NCBI RefSeq assembly: GCF_016862435.1
Contig: NZ_BOMY01000050.1
Coordinates: forward strand, 248,001-312,000
DNA from: Paractinoplanes tereljensis
Lineage (GTDB): Bacteria > Actinomycetota > Actinomycetes > Mycobacteriales > Micromonosporaceae
Reading direction: 5' to 3'
Length of the DNA stretch: 64,000 bases
How positions within the stretch are numbered: the first letter of the stretch is position 1; every line of letters begins with the position of its first letter. Below, piece by piece: positions 41,828-48,962 of the stretch. Made by a program: the position numbers and the translations under genes. The notes beneath the pieces were generated by a model, which saw only the letters and a list, made by a program, of their open reading frames with translations, searched no databases and had not been told where the DNA came from.

Positions 41828-44011
41828 ATGATGAACTGGTCAACTCACCTGCTCACCGAGTTCTTCACCGCGGTCAACGCGGCCGAGGACGAGCAAACCG
41901 CGATCAGCAACGCGGTCGAACGTGCCACCGAGATGGTCGAGGCCGAGGTCGGCGCGGTCGTGCGGGAGGGCAAGGTCCTCGGCGCGTACGGCTTCGGGCC
42001 GGCCGTCCCGGAGGCCGGGCTGCTCGCGGTGGCGACCGGCGACTGCCTGCTCGAGGTGGCCGGCCTGGGCGAGCTGCACGCCGCGCCCAACCCGCTGGGC
42101 GGCGAGCAGGCGGACGCGTTGATCGTGGCCCGGCTGAACGAGCCGTTCGGCCCCGAGGAACGGCAGATGCTGCAGGGCATGGCCCAGGTGCTCGGCCTGG
42201 CCCTGCGCAGCATCCGGGTGCTGGCCGCCGAACGGCACCTGCGCGCCGAGAAGGAACAGCAGGCGACCTCCGCGCAGACCCGGCAGCGGCTGGTCGAGTC
42301 GTTGCTGACCATCCAGCGGGCGATCTCGGCGCGGCGGCCGCTGCCGGAGATCCTGGATGCGGTGACCAGCGGCGCGTGCGAGCTGCTGGACGGGGTCAAG
42401 GTGGCGTTGCTGCTGGCCGAGGGCGGTCCGGACCGCCGGCTGAGCGTGGCATCGACCTCCGGCGGAACCGACGGCGAACCCCAGCCGGAAGGCGCGGCGC
42501 GGGCCGCGATGGCGTCCGGCACGGTGGTGATCCGGCCGGATGCGACCGGTACGGTGATCGCCGCCCCGGTGCGGGTGACCGGCGAGATGGCCGGCTGCCT
42601 GGTGGCCCACCTGTCCGGCAGCGTTGATCAGTACACCGAGCAGCGCGACCAGATGGACGCGTTCGCGCAGCAGGTGAGCCTGGCACTGACCGACGCGAAG
42701 ACCGTCGAGGCGGTCCGCGAGGCGCACCACGACCCGGTCACCGGCCTGCCGAACCGGGCGCTCTTCCTCAAGATCCTCAACCGGGTGCTGTCCTCCCGGG
42801 GCACCTCGGCCGACCCGACCAGCGTGCTCTTCATCGACCTGGACCGGTTCAAGGCGGTCAACGACAGCCTCGGCCACGAGGCCGGCGATCAACTGCTCGC
42901 CCTTGTCGCGCGGCGGCTGCGCGGTTGCGTACGGGCCAGCGACACCACCGCCCGCTTGGGTGGCGACGAGTTCGCGGCGCTCCTGCACGACTCTCCGATG
43001 GAGGCCGCCACCATCGTCGGCGAGCGGGTCGTCTCGGCGATCAAGGAACCGTTCCGGGTGGCCGGCCGGGAGATCTTCATCGGCGCCAGCGTCGGCATCG
43101 CCATCTCCCGGGAGGACGCCGAGAAGTCCGAGACCCTGCTGCACAACGCCGACGTGGCGATGTACCGGGCCAAGAAGGACGGGCCGGGCCGGGTCCTGGT
43201 CTACGAGCCGTACATGCACGTCGAGGCGCTCGATCACCTGAGCCTTCGCGGCGACCTGCAGCGGGCGTTGCGCGAGGGCGAGTTCCGGTTGCAGTACCAA
43301 CCGTTGATCCGGCTGGGCGACGGCATGCCGACCGGGGTCGAGGCGCTGATCCGCTGGCACAGCCCGACCCGCGGGTTCGTCTCGCCGGTCGACTTCATCC
43401 CGATCGCCGAGGAGTTCGGGCTGATCGTCGACATCGGCCAGTGGGTGCTGGAGACCAGCGCGCTGCAGGTGGCCCGCTGGCGGCGCGAGTTCCCCGACCT
43501 GGGACTCAACGTCAACGTGTCCGGGCATCAGCTGATGCATCCGCGGTTCTCCGACACCGTGCTGCGGGCGCTGGCCATCGCCGGACTGCCGTCCAGCGCG
43601 GTGACCCTGGAGCTGACCGAGTCGGTGCTGATGAGCGAGCCCGACCTGGGCAAGGCGGCGCTGGGCACGTTGCGCGGACTGGGCGTGCAGCTGTCCATCG
43701 ACGACTTCGGCACCGGTTATTCGTCGCTGGCCTACCTGCGCGAGCTGCCGGTGGACGAGCTGAAGATCGACCGGGCCTTCATCGCCCGGGCCGAGCTGAC
43801 CGGCGAGGACCTGGCGCTGGTGCGCACGATCGTCGAACTCGCGCAGATTCTCGGACTGCGCACGGTGGCCGAGGGAATCGAGAACGCGGCGCAGTTGGAA
43901 GCGCTACGCCGGCTGGGTTGCGGCTACGGCCAGGGCTATCACCTGTGCCGGCCGACCGACGCCGAGGAGCTGCCGTCGCGCCTGCTCACACAGCTCGTCG
44001 AGTACCGATGA
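41828..44011 (+). CDS. GAF-GGDEF-EAL bifunctional cyclic-di-GMP enzyme
   Basis: A 727-residue cytoplasmic protein. An N-terminal GAF-like region (about 1-150) is followed by a short coiled coil, a second GAF (about 165-300), a GGDEF domain with intact GGDEF near residue 377, and an EAL domain from about 470. An RASD inhibitory site lies five residues before GGDEF. The EAL residues are all visible: EALIRW, NVSGHQL, LELTES, IDDFGTGYSSL, KIDRAF, EGIE and QGYH. Both synthesis and breakdown of c-di-GMP are therefore possible. Two ATG codons (41828 and 41831) could start it. It is probably controlled by the FIST protein or by its GAF ligands. Confidence 0.94.
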   Translation: MMNWSTHLLTEFFTAVNAAEDEQTAISNAVERATEMVEAEVGAVVREGKVLGAYGFGPAVPEAGLLAVATGDCLLEVAGLGELHAAPNPLGGEQADALIVARLNEPFGPEERQMLQGMAQVLGLALRSIRVLAAERHLRAEKEQQATSAQTRQRLVESLLTIQRAISARRPLPEILDAVTSGACELLDGVKVALLLAEGGPDRRLSVASTSGGTDGEPQPEGAARAAMASGTVVIRPDATGTVIAAPVRVTGEMAGCLVAHLSGSVDQYTEQRDQMDAFAQQVSLALTDAKTVEAVREAHHDPVTGLPNRALFLKILNRVLSSRGTSADPTSVLFIDLDRFKAVNDSLGHEAGDQLLALVARRLRGCVRASDTTARLGGDEFAALLHDSPMEAATIVGERVVSAIKEPFRVAGREIFIGASVGIAISREDAEKSETLLHNADVAMYRAKKDGPGRVLVYEPYMHVEALDHLSLRGDLQRALREGEFRLQYQPLIRLGDGMPTGVEALIRWHSPTRGFVSPVDFIPIAEEFGLIVDIGQWVLETSALQVARWRREFPDLGLNVNVSGHQLMHPRFSDTVLRALAIAGLPSSAVTLELTESVLMSEPDLGKAALGTLRGLGVQLSIDDFGTGYSSLAYLRELPVDELKIDRAFIARAELTGEDLALVRTIVELAQILGLRTVAEGIENAAQLEALRRLGCGYGQGYHLCRPTDAEELPSRLLTQLVEYR

Positions 44012-44110
44012 TCACCCATCCGCGTACTTGATCTCAGGGCTACTACATGCGAGATCCTTTTGGGGTACTTTTCGCCTAATTGGTGCTAATTACTCGGAAG
44101 GAACATTTCC

Positions 44111-44410
44111 GTGACACCCTTCGCATTGTTCTTCCTCATCGCCCTCGCCGGTTCGTCCTGCTTCGCTCTCGGCCGGGCTCTCGGCCGCGGCGAACGCTAC
44201 GAGAAGGGTTACCGCGAAGGCTTCCGCGACGGCGAGACCGGCTCCCTCGCCCGCGCCGCCCGCCTGATCCAGCTCAACGGCCGCCCGGCCATCGCCCCCG
44301 CCGTCGAGACCATGCTCGGCCCCTACGCGGTGCCGCAACAGCAGCTGCCCGGCCGGACGGTCGGGCCGTCGGTGGCATCGGTTCCGGTGCGACCGCAGCT
44401 CGCGCTTTAA
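44111..44410 (+). CDS. Small membrane-anchored protein, unknown
   Basis: A 99-residue protein with one N-terminal hydrophobic helix (FALFFLIALAGSSCFALGRALG), a charged amphipathic stretch with the repeat YEKGYREGFRDGE, and a Pro-rich tail. It starts at a GTG with AAGGAA six bases upstream. It is followed by a terminator at 44425. No family is recognised; it looks like a single-pass cytoplasm-facing protein. Confidence 0.7.
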   Translation: MTPFALFFLIALAGSSCFALGRALGRGERYEKGYREGFRDGETGSLARAARLIQLNGRPAIAPAVETMLGPYAVPQQQLPGRTVGPSVASVPVRPQLAL

Positions 44411-44424
44411 AGCCCAAAAACAAC

Positions 44425-44470
44425 GACCCGGAGGGTACGGCGTGAAGCCGGCCCCCGGGTCTGTTTGTTT
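44425..44470 (+). terminator. Terminator after the small membrane gene
   Basis: GACCCGG (44425-44431) pairs with CCGGGTC (44455-44461), with partial pairing inside, and TGTTTGTTTT follows. Confidence 0.65.
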
Positions 44471-44478
44471 TCCAGCGG

Positions 44479-45162
44479 TCAGTTGATGAATATCAGTAGC
44501 AGGAATCGGAGGCCCCAGCCCAGGCAACAGCCCAGAACGCCGGCCGTGATGGCCCACTGGGCGATTCGTTCACCGTTCCGGCGAGCAGCCAGGCCGAGCG
44601 CGATCGAGATAAGGCCGAAGATCAGCGGGGAAGCGACGACCGCCATCACGGCCATCACGAACGCCAGGATGCTGAGCCAGGGGGCGGCCTTCTTCGGCGG
44701 CGGGCCGTACGCGGGTGGTGGGCCGTATCCCTGCGGCGGACCGTATGCCTGCGGTGGGCCGTATCCCGGTGGCGGGCCGTATCCGGGCGGTGGGCTATAG
44801 GCCTGGCCGGGGATCGCGGCGAACTGCTGAGTTTGCTGGTCGGCATAGGGGGACGGTGGGAAAGCGCCACCGATCGGCTGGCCGGGCGGGACCGGGAACG
44901 GCTGCGGCGGTGGTGCGCCGTAAGCCGGTGAGGTCGGCGCGGCACCGAACGGGAGCCCGCTGGGCGGCGGTGGGCCGAACGCGGGCTGCTGCGGGGAGTA
45001 CGTCGGGGCCGGCGGGGCGTACGGCTCGGCGTGCGACCGGATGGCCGAGAACTGAGTGGTCACGTCAGTGTCGACCGCGGGCGGCGCCGACACCGGCCGG
45101 CCACAGGTGCCGCAGTAGCCGGTCGGCGCGACGAGGGCCGAACCACAATTGGTGCAGTTCAT
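44479..45162 (-). CDS. Zinc-ribbon, Pro/Tyr-rich membrane protein
   Basis: A 227-residue protein. Four cysteines in MNCTNCG and GYCGTCGRP form a zinc ribbon at residues 3-21. Residues 30-155 are Pro/Gly/Tyr-rich, with six or more PPxGYGP-type units. Two transmembrane helices close the protein (WLSILAFVMAVMAVVASPLIFGLISIALG and ITAGVLGCCLGWGLRFLLLIFI), in a DUF4190-like arrangement. The ATG at 45162 begins right at the zinc ribbon; an in-frame GTG at 45183 is an alternative. The role is unknown, possibly membrane-associated assembly. Confidence 0.75.
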   Translation of the reverse strand: MNCTNCGSALVAPTGYCGTCGRPVSAPPAVDTDVTTQFSAIRSHAEPYAPPAPTYSPQQPAFGPPPPSGLPFGAAPTSPAYGAPPPQPFPVPPGQPIGGAFPPSPYADQQTQQFAAIPGQAYSPPPGYGPPPGYGPPQAYGPPQGYGPPPAYGPPPKKAAPWLSILAFVMAVMAVVASPLIFGLISIALGLAARRNGERIAQWAITAGVLGCCLGWGLRFLLLIFIN

Positions 45163-45270
45163 GGGTTGCACATCGGTTGGCACTGGGCCGAGTTGAGGGA
45201 CGGGGTGCTTTTCGCCCGAGAGCCATCCAGCCCCGCTGTTGCGGTTGGGGATGGCCCTCGCCCGTACGAT

Positions 45271-45726
45271 TCAGACGCCCAGCTGTCGCCGCACCTCAGC
45301 CGCCACCCGACCGCCCTCCGCGCGCCCCGCGACGGCCGCCTGTGCGGCCTTCATGGCCGGCCCCATCTGGGCCTTCCCGCTGAAACCGCCCGCCGAGAGC
45401 GCCCCCGCGACCAGCTCCGTGATCTCTTCGTCGCTGAGCTGTTTCGGCAGGTAGCGGTCGATGATCTCGCCCTCGGACCGCTCCTTGGCCGCCTGCTCGC
45501 CGCGCCCCGCGTCAGCGAAGGCGGTCGCCGCCTCGCGCCGCTTCTTGGCCTCCTTGCCGAGCACCGCCAGCACCTCGTCATCGGTGAGCGCGCGGGCCGA
45601 GCTGCCGGCCACCTCGGCGTTCCGAACCGCGGCCAGCGTCATCCGCAGCGTCGCCGTGGTCAACTCGTCGCGAGCCTTCATCGCGGTGTGCAGGTCATCG
45701 TTCAGGCGGTCTTTCAGCGTTCCCAT
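45271..45726 (-). CDS. GatB/YqeY family protein
   Basis: A 151-residue protein of the GatB/YqeY family, related to the tRNA-binding tail of the amidotransferase subunit GatB. The helical N-terminal half (LKDRLNDDLHTAMKARDELTTATLRMTLAAV) and the C-terminal YqeY half (EEITELVAGALSAGG, then MGPAMKAAQ) are complete. It starts 25 bases from the divergent metallophosphoesterase gene and appears leaderless. The family's role is not settled. Confidence 0.9.
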   Translation of the reverse strand: MGTLKDRLNDDLHTAMKARDELTTATLRMTLAAVRNAEVAGSSARALTDDEVLAVLGKEAKKRREAATAFADAGRGEQAAKERSEGEIIDRYLPKQLSDEEITELVAGALSAGGFSGKAQMGPAMKAAQAAVAGRAEGGRVAAEVRRQLGV

Positions 45727-45734
45727 GGACGGAG

Positions 45735-45744
45735 AAACTACTCT
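45735..45744. promoter_or_regulatory. Overlapping divergent -10 boxes of two leaderless genes
   Basis: Only 25 bases separate the ATGs at 45726 (minus) and 45752 (plus). On the plus strand TACTCT (45739-45744) ends seven bases before the ATG. On the minus strand TAGTTT (45740-45735) ends eight bases before its ATG. The two boxes share two base pairs, so RNA polymerase cannot occupy both at once. Confidence 0.6.
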
Positions 45745-45751
45745 TGCCGTC

Positions 45752-46648
45752 ATGCGTAAGCGCCCCTTTATCGGCCTGGCCGCCGGTGTAATCGCCGCCG
45801 GAGCCGCCACCTTCGCCTATTCCTCGCTGATCGAGCGGAACATGTTCACGCTGCGCCGCTTCGATGTGCCGGTGCTGGAACCGGACGCCGAACCGCTGCG
45901 CATCCTGCACATCTCCGACCTGCACATGATGCCCGGCCAGCAACGCAAACAGGATTGGGTGGCGTCCCTGGGCGGCACCGATCCAGACTTGGTAGTGGTG
46001 ACCGGCGACAACCTTTCCGACCCTGATGCGGTGCCCGGCGTACTGCGCGCGCTGGACCCGTTCCTGTCGGTTCCCGGCGCTTTCGTCTTCGGCTCGAACG
46101 ACTATCGCGGCCCGGTGTTGAAGAACCCGCTGCGCTACGTTCTGCCCGGCGAACGCGAATATGTGCAGGGCGTAGACCTGCCCACCGAGGACCTGCGCGC
46201 CGGCTTCGTGGACGCGGGTTGGGCCGACCTGAACAACGCGCGCACGGTCCTGAAGGCCGGCGGCCGTTCGATCGAGCTGGTCGGCGTCGACGACCCGCAC
46301 GTGGAGCTCGACGACTACGACTCGGTGGCGGGCCCGATCTCCGGCGGAGCCGACCTGCACATCGGGGTGACGCACACCCCGGCCTCGCGGGTGTTGAACG
46401 CCATGGCCGCAGACGGCTTCGCCCTGCTGCTGGCCGGCCACACCCACGGCGGCCAGGTCTGCGTGCCGTTCTACGGCGCCCTGACCACCAACTGCGACCT
46501 CCCGCAGTCGATGGCCAAGGGCCTACACCGCTGGCCCGGCTCGGACGCCTGGCTGCACGTCTCAGCCGGCCTGGGCACCCACCCCACCGCCCCCATCCGC
46601 TTCGCCTGCCGCCCCGAGGCCTCGGTGCTGACGTTGATACCGCGCTGA
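45752..46648 (+). CDS. Calcineurin-like metallophosphoesterase, membrane-anchored
   Basis: A 298-residue metallophosphoesterase. A single N-terminal hydrophobic helix (residues 6-26) anchors it. The five metal-binding blocks are present: HISDLHM, VVTGDNL, GSNDYRG (in place of GNHD), GVTHTP and GHTHGGQ. It resembles the YaeI/YkuE branch. The substrate is unknown, possibly a phospholipid or nucleotide. Its start is leaderless and shares the 25-base divergent promoter with the YqeY gene. Confidence 0.9.
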   Translation: MRKRPFIGLAAGVIAAGAATFAYSSLIERNMFTLRRFDVPVLEPDAEPLRILHISDLHMMPGQQRKQDWVASLGGTDPDLVVVTGDNLSDPDAVPGVLRALDPFLSVPGAFVFGSNDYRGPVLKNPLRYVLPGEREYVQGVDLPTEDLRAGFVDAGWADLNNARTVLKAGGRSIELVGVDDPHVELDDYDSVAGPISGGADLHIGVTHTPASRVLNAMAADGFALLLAGHTHGGQVCVPFYGALTTNCDLPQSMAKGLHRWPGSDAWLHVSAGLGTHPTAPIRFACRPEASVLTLIPR

Positions 46649-46703
46649 CCTGCGGTTTTGCTGCGAAGGGGGATACCGATTTCGGGATCGCGAAGGCGTC
46701 GGA

Positions 46704-46709
46704 TAGTAT
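46704..46709 (+). promoter_or_regulatory. -10 box of tRNA-Pro
   Basis: TAGTAT lies 12 bases before the tRNA 5' end; a weak TTTCGG sits 18 bases further upstream. Confidence 0.4.
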
Positions 46710-46721
46710 TTCCTGGCAGCT

Positions 46722-46798
<77 letters not shown>

Positions 46799-46806
46799 AG
46801 TAAAGG

Positions 46807-46843
46807 GGCCCGACCAGCAGTTTTGCTGGTCGGGCCTCTTTGT
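46807..46843 (+). terminator. Terminator of tRNA-Pro, possibly bidirectional
   Basis: GGCCCGACCAGCA (46807-46819) pairs with TGCTGGTCGGGCC (46824-46836) around a four-base loop, with the stem extendable outward, followed by TCTTTG. It also lies three bases beyond the stop of the convergent minus-strand gene. Confidence 0.85.
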
Positions 46844-46845
46844 CG

Positions 46846-48051
46846 CTATCGGTGGGATTCGGCCGGGGTCAGGGCGGCTCGGCGCATCCAGCCGATGCCG
46901 TCGGTGGCGGCCTTCGTGCTCACCATGACGTAGGCCTCGTTCTCGGTGGCGTTGTGCTGGGTGTTGCAGTACGGGCCGACCACGTCGCCGCTGTGCTTCG
47001 TCTTCAGCGGCGGCTTGCCTCGGGTGGGGAGTTCGTACACTCCGGCGCTGGGCCAGACGACCTTCCAGTGGCAGGGGGACGCGGGCTTGGCTTCGGCCGT
47101 TTGCGTCGGGACCGCTGCGGTGGTCGGCGCGGTCCGGGTGGTCGGTGCCGGGTTGAGGCAGTCGCGCTTGACGAAGACCCACCGGATGACCGGCCGGCCC
47201 AGCGTGATGACGACTTTGTCGGGCGGGTTTACCAGGACGTACGCATCGATGCGGCTCTTGGTCACGTAGCGGACGTTGACCTTCGTCCCTGCTCCGACGG
47301 TGCCGACTCCGGTCGCGGGGGTCGGCCGGGCCCGGCCGGCGCGGTAGATAGCTTCGGCGCCGATGTTCGCGAATGCGGTGCATTTGGTACTGACCGTTGC
47401 GTGGACCTCCCGGTCCCCTCTTCTGATCTGACTCGCACGGCAACTGGCACTTTTCGGGCTCGACTCACAGGCCTTCGAGTCCTTTCGGTCCTTGAACCAG
47501 GTGCCGGCCGGAGTGCACAGGGGATCGCGGGCGTGGTCGGTGCAGAACAGGTCACGGTCTTCGGCGTATTTGTTCGACGTGAACCGCTTGCCGCCGCTCG
47601 ATGTCTTGATCGGCAGTTTGGGGCACCGGCCTTTCGCGCGTGTCGTCTTCTTGGCGGCGAGGTGGCGCGTGCCGTAGGCGAAGGCGCAACCGCCGAAGCC
47701 TCCACCGGCGTACCCGTACGGCCAGCGGTCGACCGCGGCATTCTTACCGGTGTTGGGCCGGAACACCTCGACGTCGAAGTGATCACCGGGGAACAGGTAA
47801 CCGACATGCGGGCCGTTGGCCTTGTAGCTGATTCCGATCCAGTTGATGCCGAAGCCGGCCGGCTCCCTCTTCTTGCTCGGCTTGAGCCGGTCGTAGCGGG
47901 CCGGGCTGATCGGACGCACCGTGTTGTCGCCGACGGTCGACGCTTCCGCCGACGGAGCGATGACCCACAACAAGCCGATGAAAAGCGCCAGAACCGCCCC
48001 GACTCGGACAGGTCCGGCTAAGGCGGGAAATTGTAAGGTCCGGTTACGCAT
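46846..48051 (-). CDS. Secreted protein with C-terminal SH3-like domain shared with its divergent neighbour
   Basis: A 401-residue exported protein. Residues 1-38 are a signal peptide ending in AEA. The long central part (about 40-330) has around ten cysteines, and one segment (GTKVNVRYVTKSRIDAYVLV) reads like a first SH3-like strand set. A Thr/Ala/Pro linker leads to a C-terminal domain of about 70 residues with W-P-S-A-G-x-Y, VVGPYC and DGIGWMR motifs, likely a bacterial SH3-like fold. The same domain ends the divergent gene at 48228. AAGGAGAT eight bases upstream fixes the ATG at 48051. The overall family is not recognised. It may bind cell wall or the partner protein. Confidence 0.85.
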   Translation of the reverse strand: MRNRTLQFPALAGPVRVGAVLALFIGLLWVIAPSAEASTVGDNTVRPISPARYDRLKPSKKREPAGFGINWIGISYKANGPHVGYLFPGDHFDVEVFRPNTGKNAAVDRWPYGYAGGGFGGCAFAYGTRHLAAKKTTRAKGRCPKLPIKTSSGGKRFTSNKYAEDRDLFCTDHARDPLCTPAGTWFKDRKDSKACESSPKSASCRASQIRRGDREVHATVSTKCTAFANIGAEAIYRAGRARPTPATGVGTVGAGTKVNVRYVTKSRIDAYVLVNPPDKVVITLGRPVIRWVFVKRDCLNPAPTTRTAPTTAAVPTQTAEAKPASPCHWKVVWPSAGVYELPTRGKPPLKTKHSGDVVGPYCNTQHNATENEAYVMVSTKAATDGIGWMRRAALTPAESHR

Positions 48052-48139
48052 GTAGCTGATCTCCTTTTCGGAACTCGCAATGGCAGTTACACCGTGGTCG
48101 ACCCGATGCATGATCCACAATGCGACGGCGGTGGCGCGA

Positions 48140-48204
48140 GTTCGCTATTGTTCGCGCGACCGTTCGCACGGTTCGCGAGGACCCGTCCGGATTCAATAGC
48201 GAAC
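48140..48204. promoter_or_regulatory. Phased GTTCGC repeats and inverted repeat in the divergent promoter
   Basis: GTTCGC occurs at 48140, 48150, 48162 and 48171, spaced 10, 12 and 9 bases, about one helical turn each. GTTCGCTATTG (48140-48150) has a perfect inverted copy, CAATAGCGAAC (48194-48204). The cluster lies between the divergent starts at 48051 and 48228. It looks like a multi-site operator, plausibly for the HTH protein encoded alongside. Confidence 0.65.
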
Positions 48205-48227
48205 AACGAAAGGGCAGCTCAGCAGCC

Positions 48228-48902
48228 ATGCGATCAGACAATCAGCCGGTCGACGACGACACGGCATTACGGCCGGCCAAATACCTGAATTCCATTCGTG
48301 TTGAGGCGGGAAATCCGACTCTGGACACGATTGCGCGATCTGCCGGATGTGGGAAGTCGTACGTTTCTGAAATATTGAAGGGTCACAAGGTTCCGTCCAA
48401 CGAAGTCGGCGGACAGATACTTCGGGCTCTGGGCAAGCATCCGGATCATGAATGGCACGAAATGTTGGCCGCCGCCCGGCTGGCCGCTGCCCAGGCGCGC
48501 AAATCGGCGCGGCCGAGCGCGGACCTTGCTGGCCAGCCAGGCCCCGAACCGGTCCAGGTGGCGCCGCGCCGACGTTGGTGGTTGGCGGCCGCGGCGGTGA
48601 CGCTCATCGGCAGCGCGGCCGGCATCACATGGAACCTCAGAACCGTCGAGAAAGCGGATGCGACGGGCACAGCCTCAACCGCGACCTGCCGATGGAAGGT
48701 GAAGTGGCCCAGTGCCGGCATCTACGACAACCCGACCCGGACCGAGGACGCCCTGAGGTCCGAACGAAACGGGACGGTCGTGGGCCCGTACTGCGAGACC
48801 CACTACAACGCGGCCGAGGATGAAACCTACGTCAAGGTGGGCACCGACTTGGCCGCCGATGGCGTCGGCTGGATGCGTCTCAACGCGCTCAAGTCGAACT
48901 GA
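48228..48902 (+). CDS. HTH - transmembrane - SH3-like protein (RodZ/one-component-like layout)
   Basis: A 224-residue protein. Residues 18-68 are an XRE-like helix-turn-helix (YLNSIRVEAGNPTLDTIARSA, then SYVSEILKG). A basic/Pro linker follows, then one membrane helix (RRRWWLAAAAVTLIGSAAGITW, about 120-141). The outer 70 residues form a domain with W-P-S-A-G-x-Y, VVGPYC and GVGWMR motifs. By eye 39 of 68 positions are identical to the C-terminus of the secreted protein encoded divergently at 46846, without gaps. The layout resembles RodZ or ToxR-type one-component receptors. The ATG at 48228 starts before the HTH; an upstream in-frame extension lacks support. Confidence 0.87.
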   Translation: MRSDNQPVDDDTALRPAKYLNSIRVEAGNPTLDTIARSAGCGKSYVSEILKGHKVPSNEVGGQILRALGKHPDHEWHEMLAAARLAAAQARKSARPSADLAGQPGPEPVQVAPRRRWWLAAAAVTLIGSAAGITWNLRTVEKADATGTASTATCRWKVKWPSAGIYDNPTRTEDALRSERNGTVVGPYCETHYNAAEDETYVKVGTDLAADGVGWMRLNALKSN

Positions 48903-48918
48903 CCACGACGGCACAGCA

Positions 48919-48947
48919 AAAGGGCGAGGCCAACGGCCTCGCCCTTT
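48919..48947. terminator. Bidirectional terminator between the HTH gene and the PBP gene
   Basis: AAAGGGCGAGGCC (48919-48931) and GGCCTCGCCCTTT (48935-48947) form a perfect 13-bp stem with a three-base loop. A/T runs on both sides suit either direction. Confidence 0.85.
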
Positions 48948-48962
48948 CCTAATTTTCGCTGG

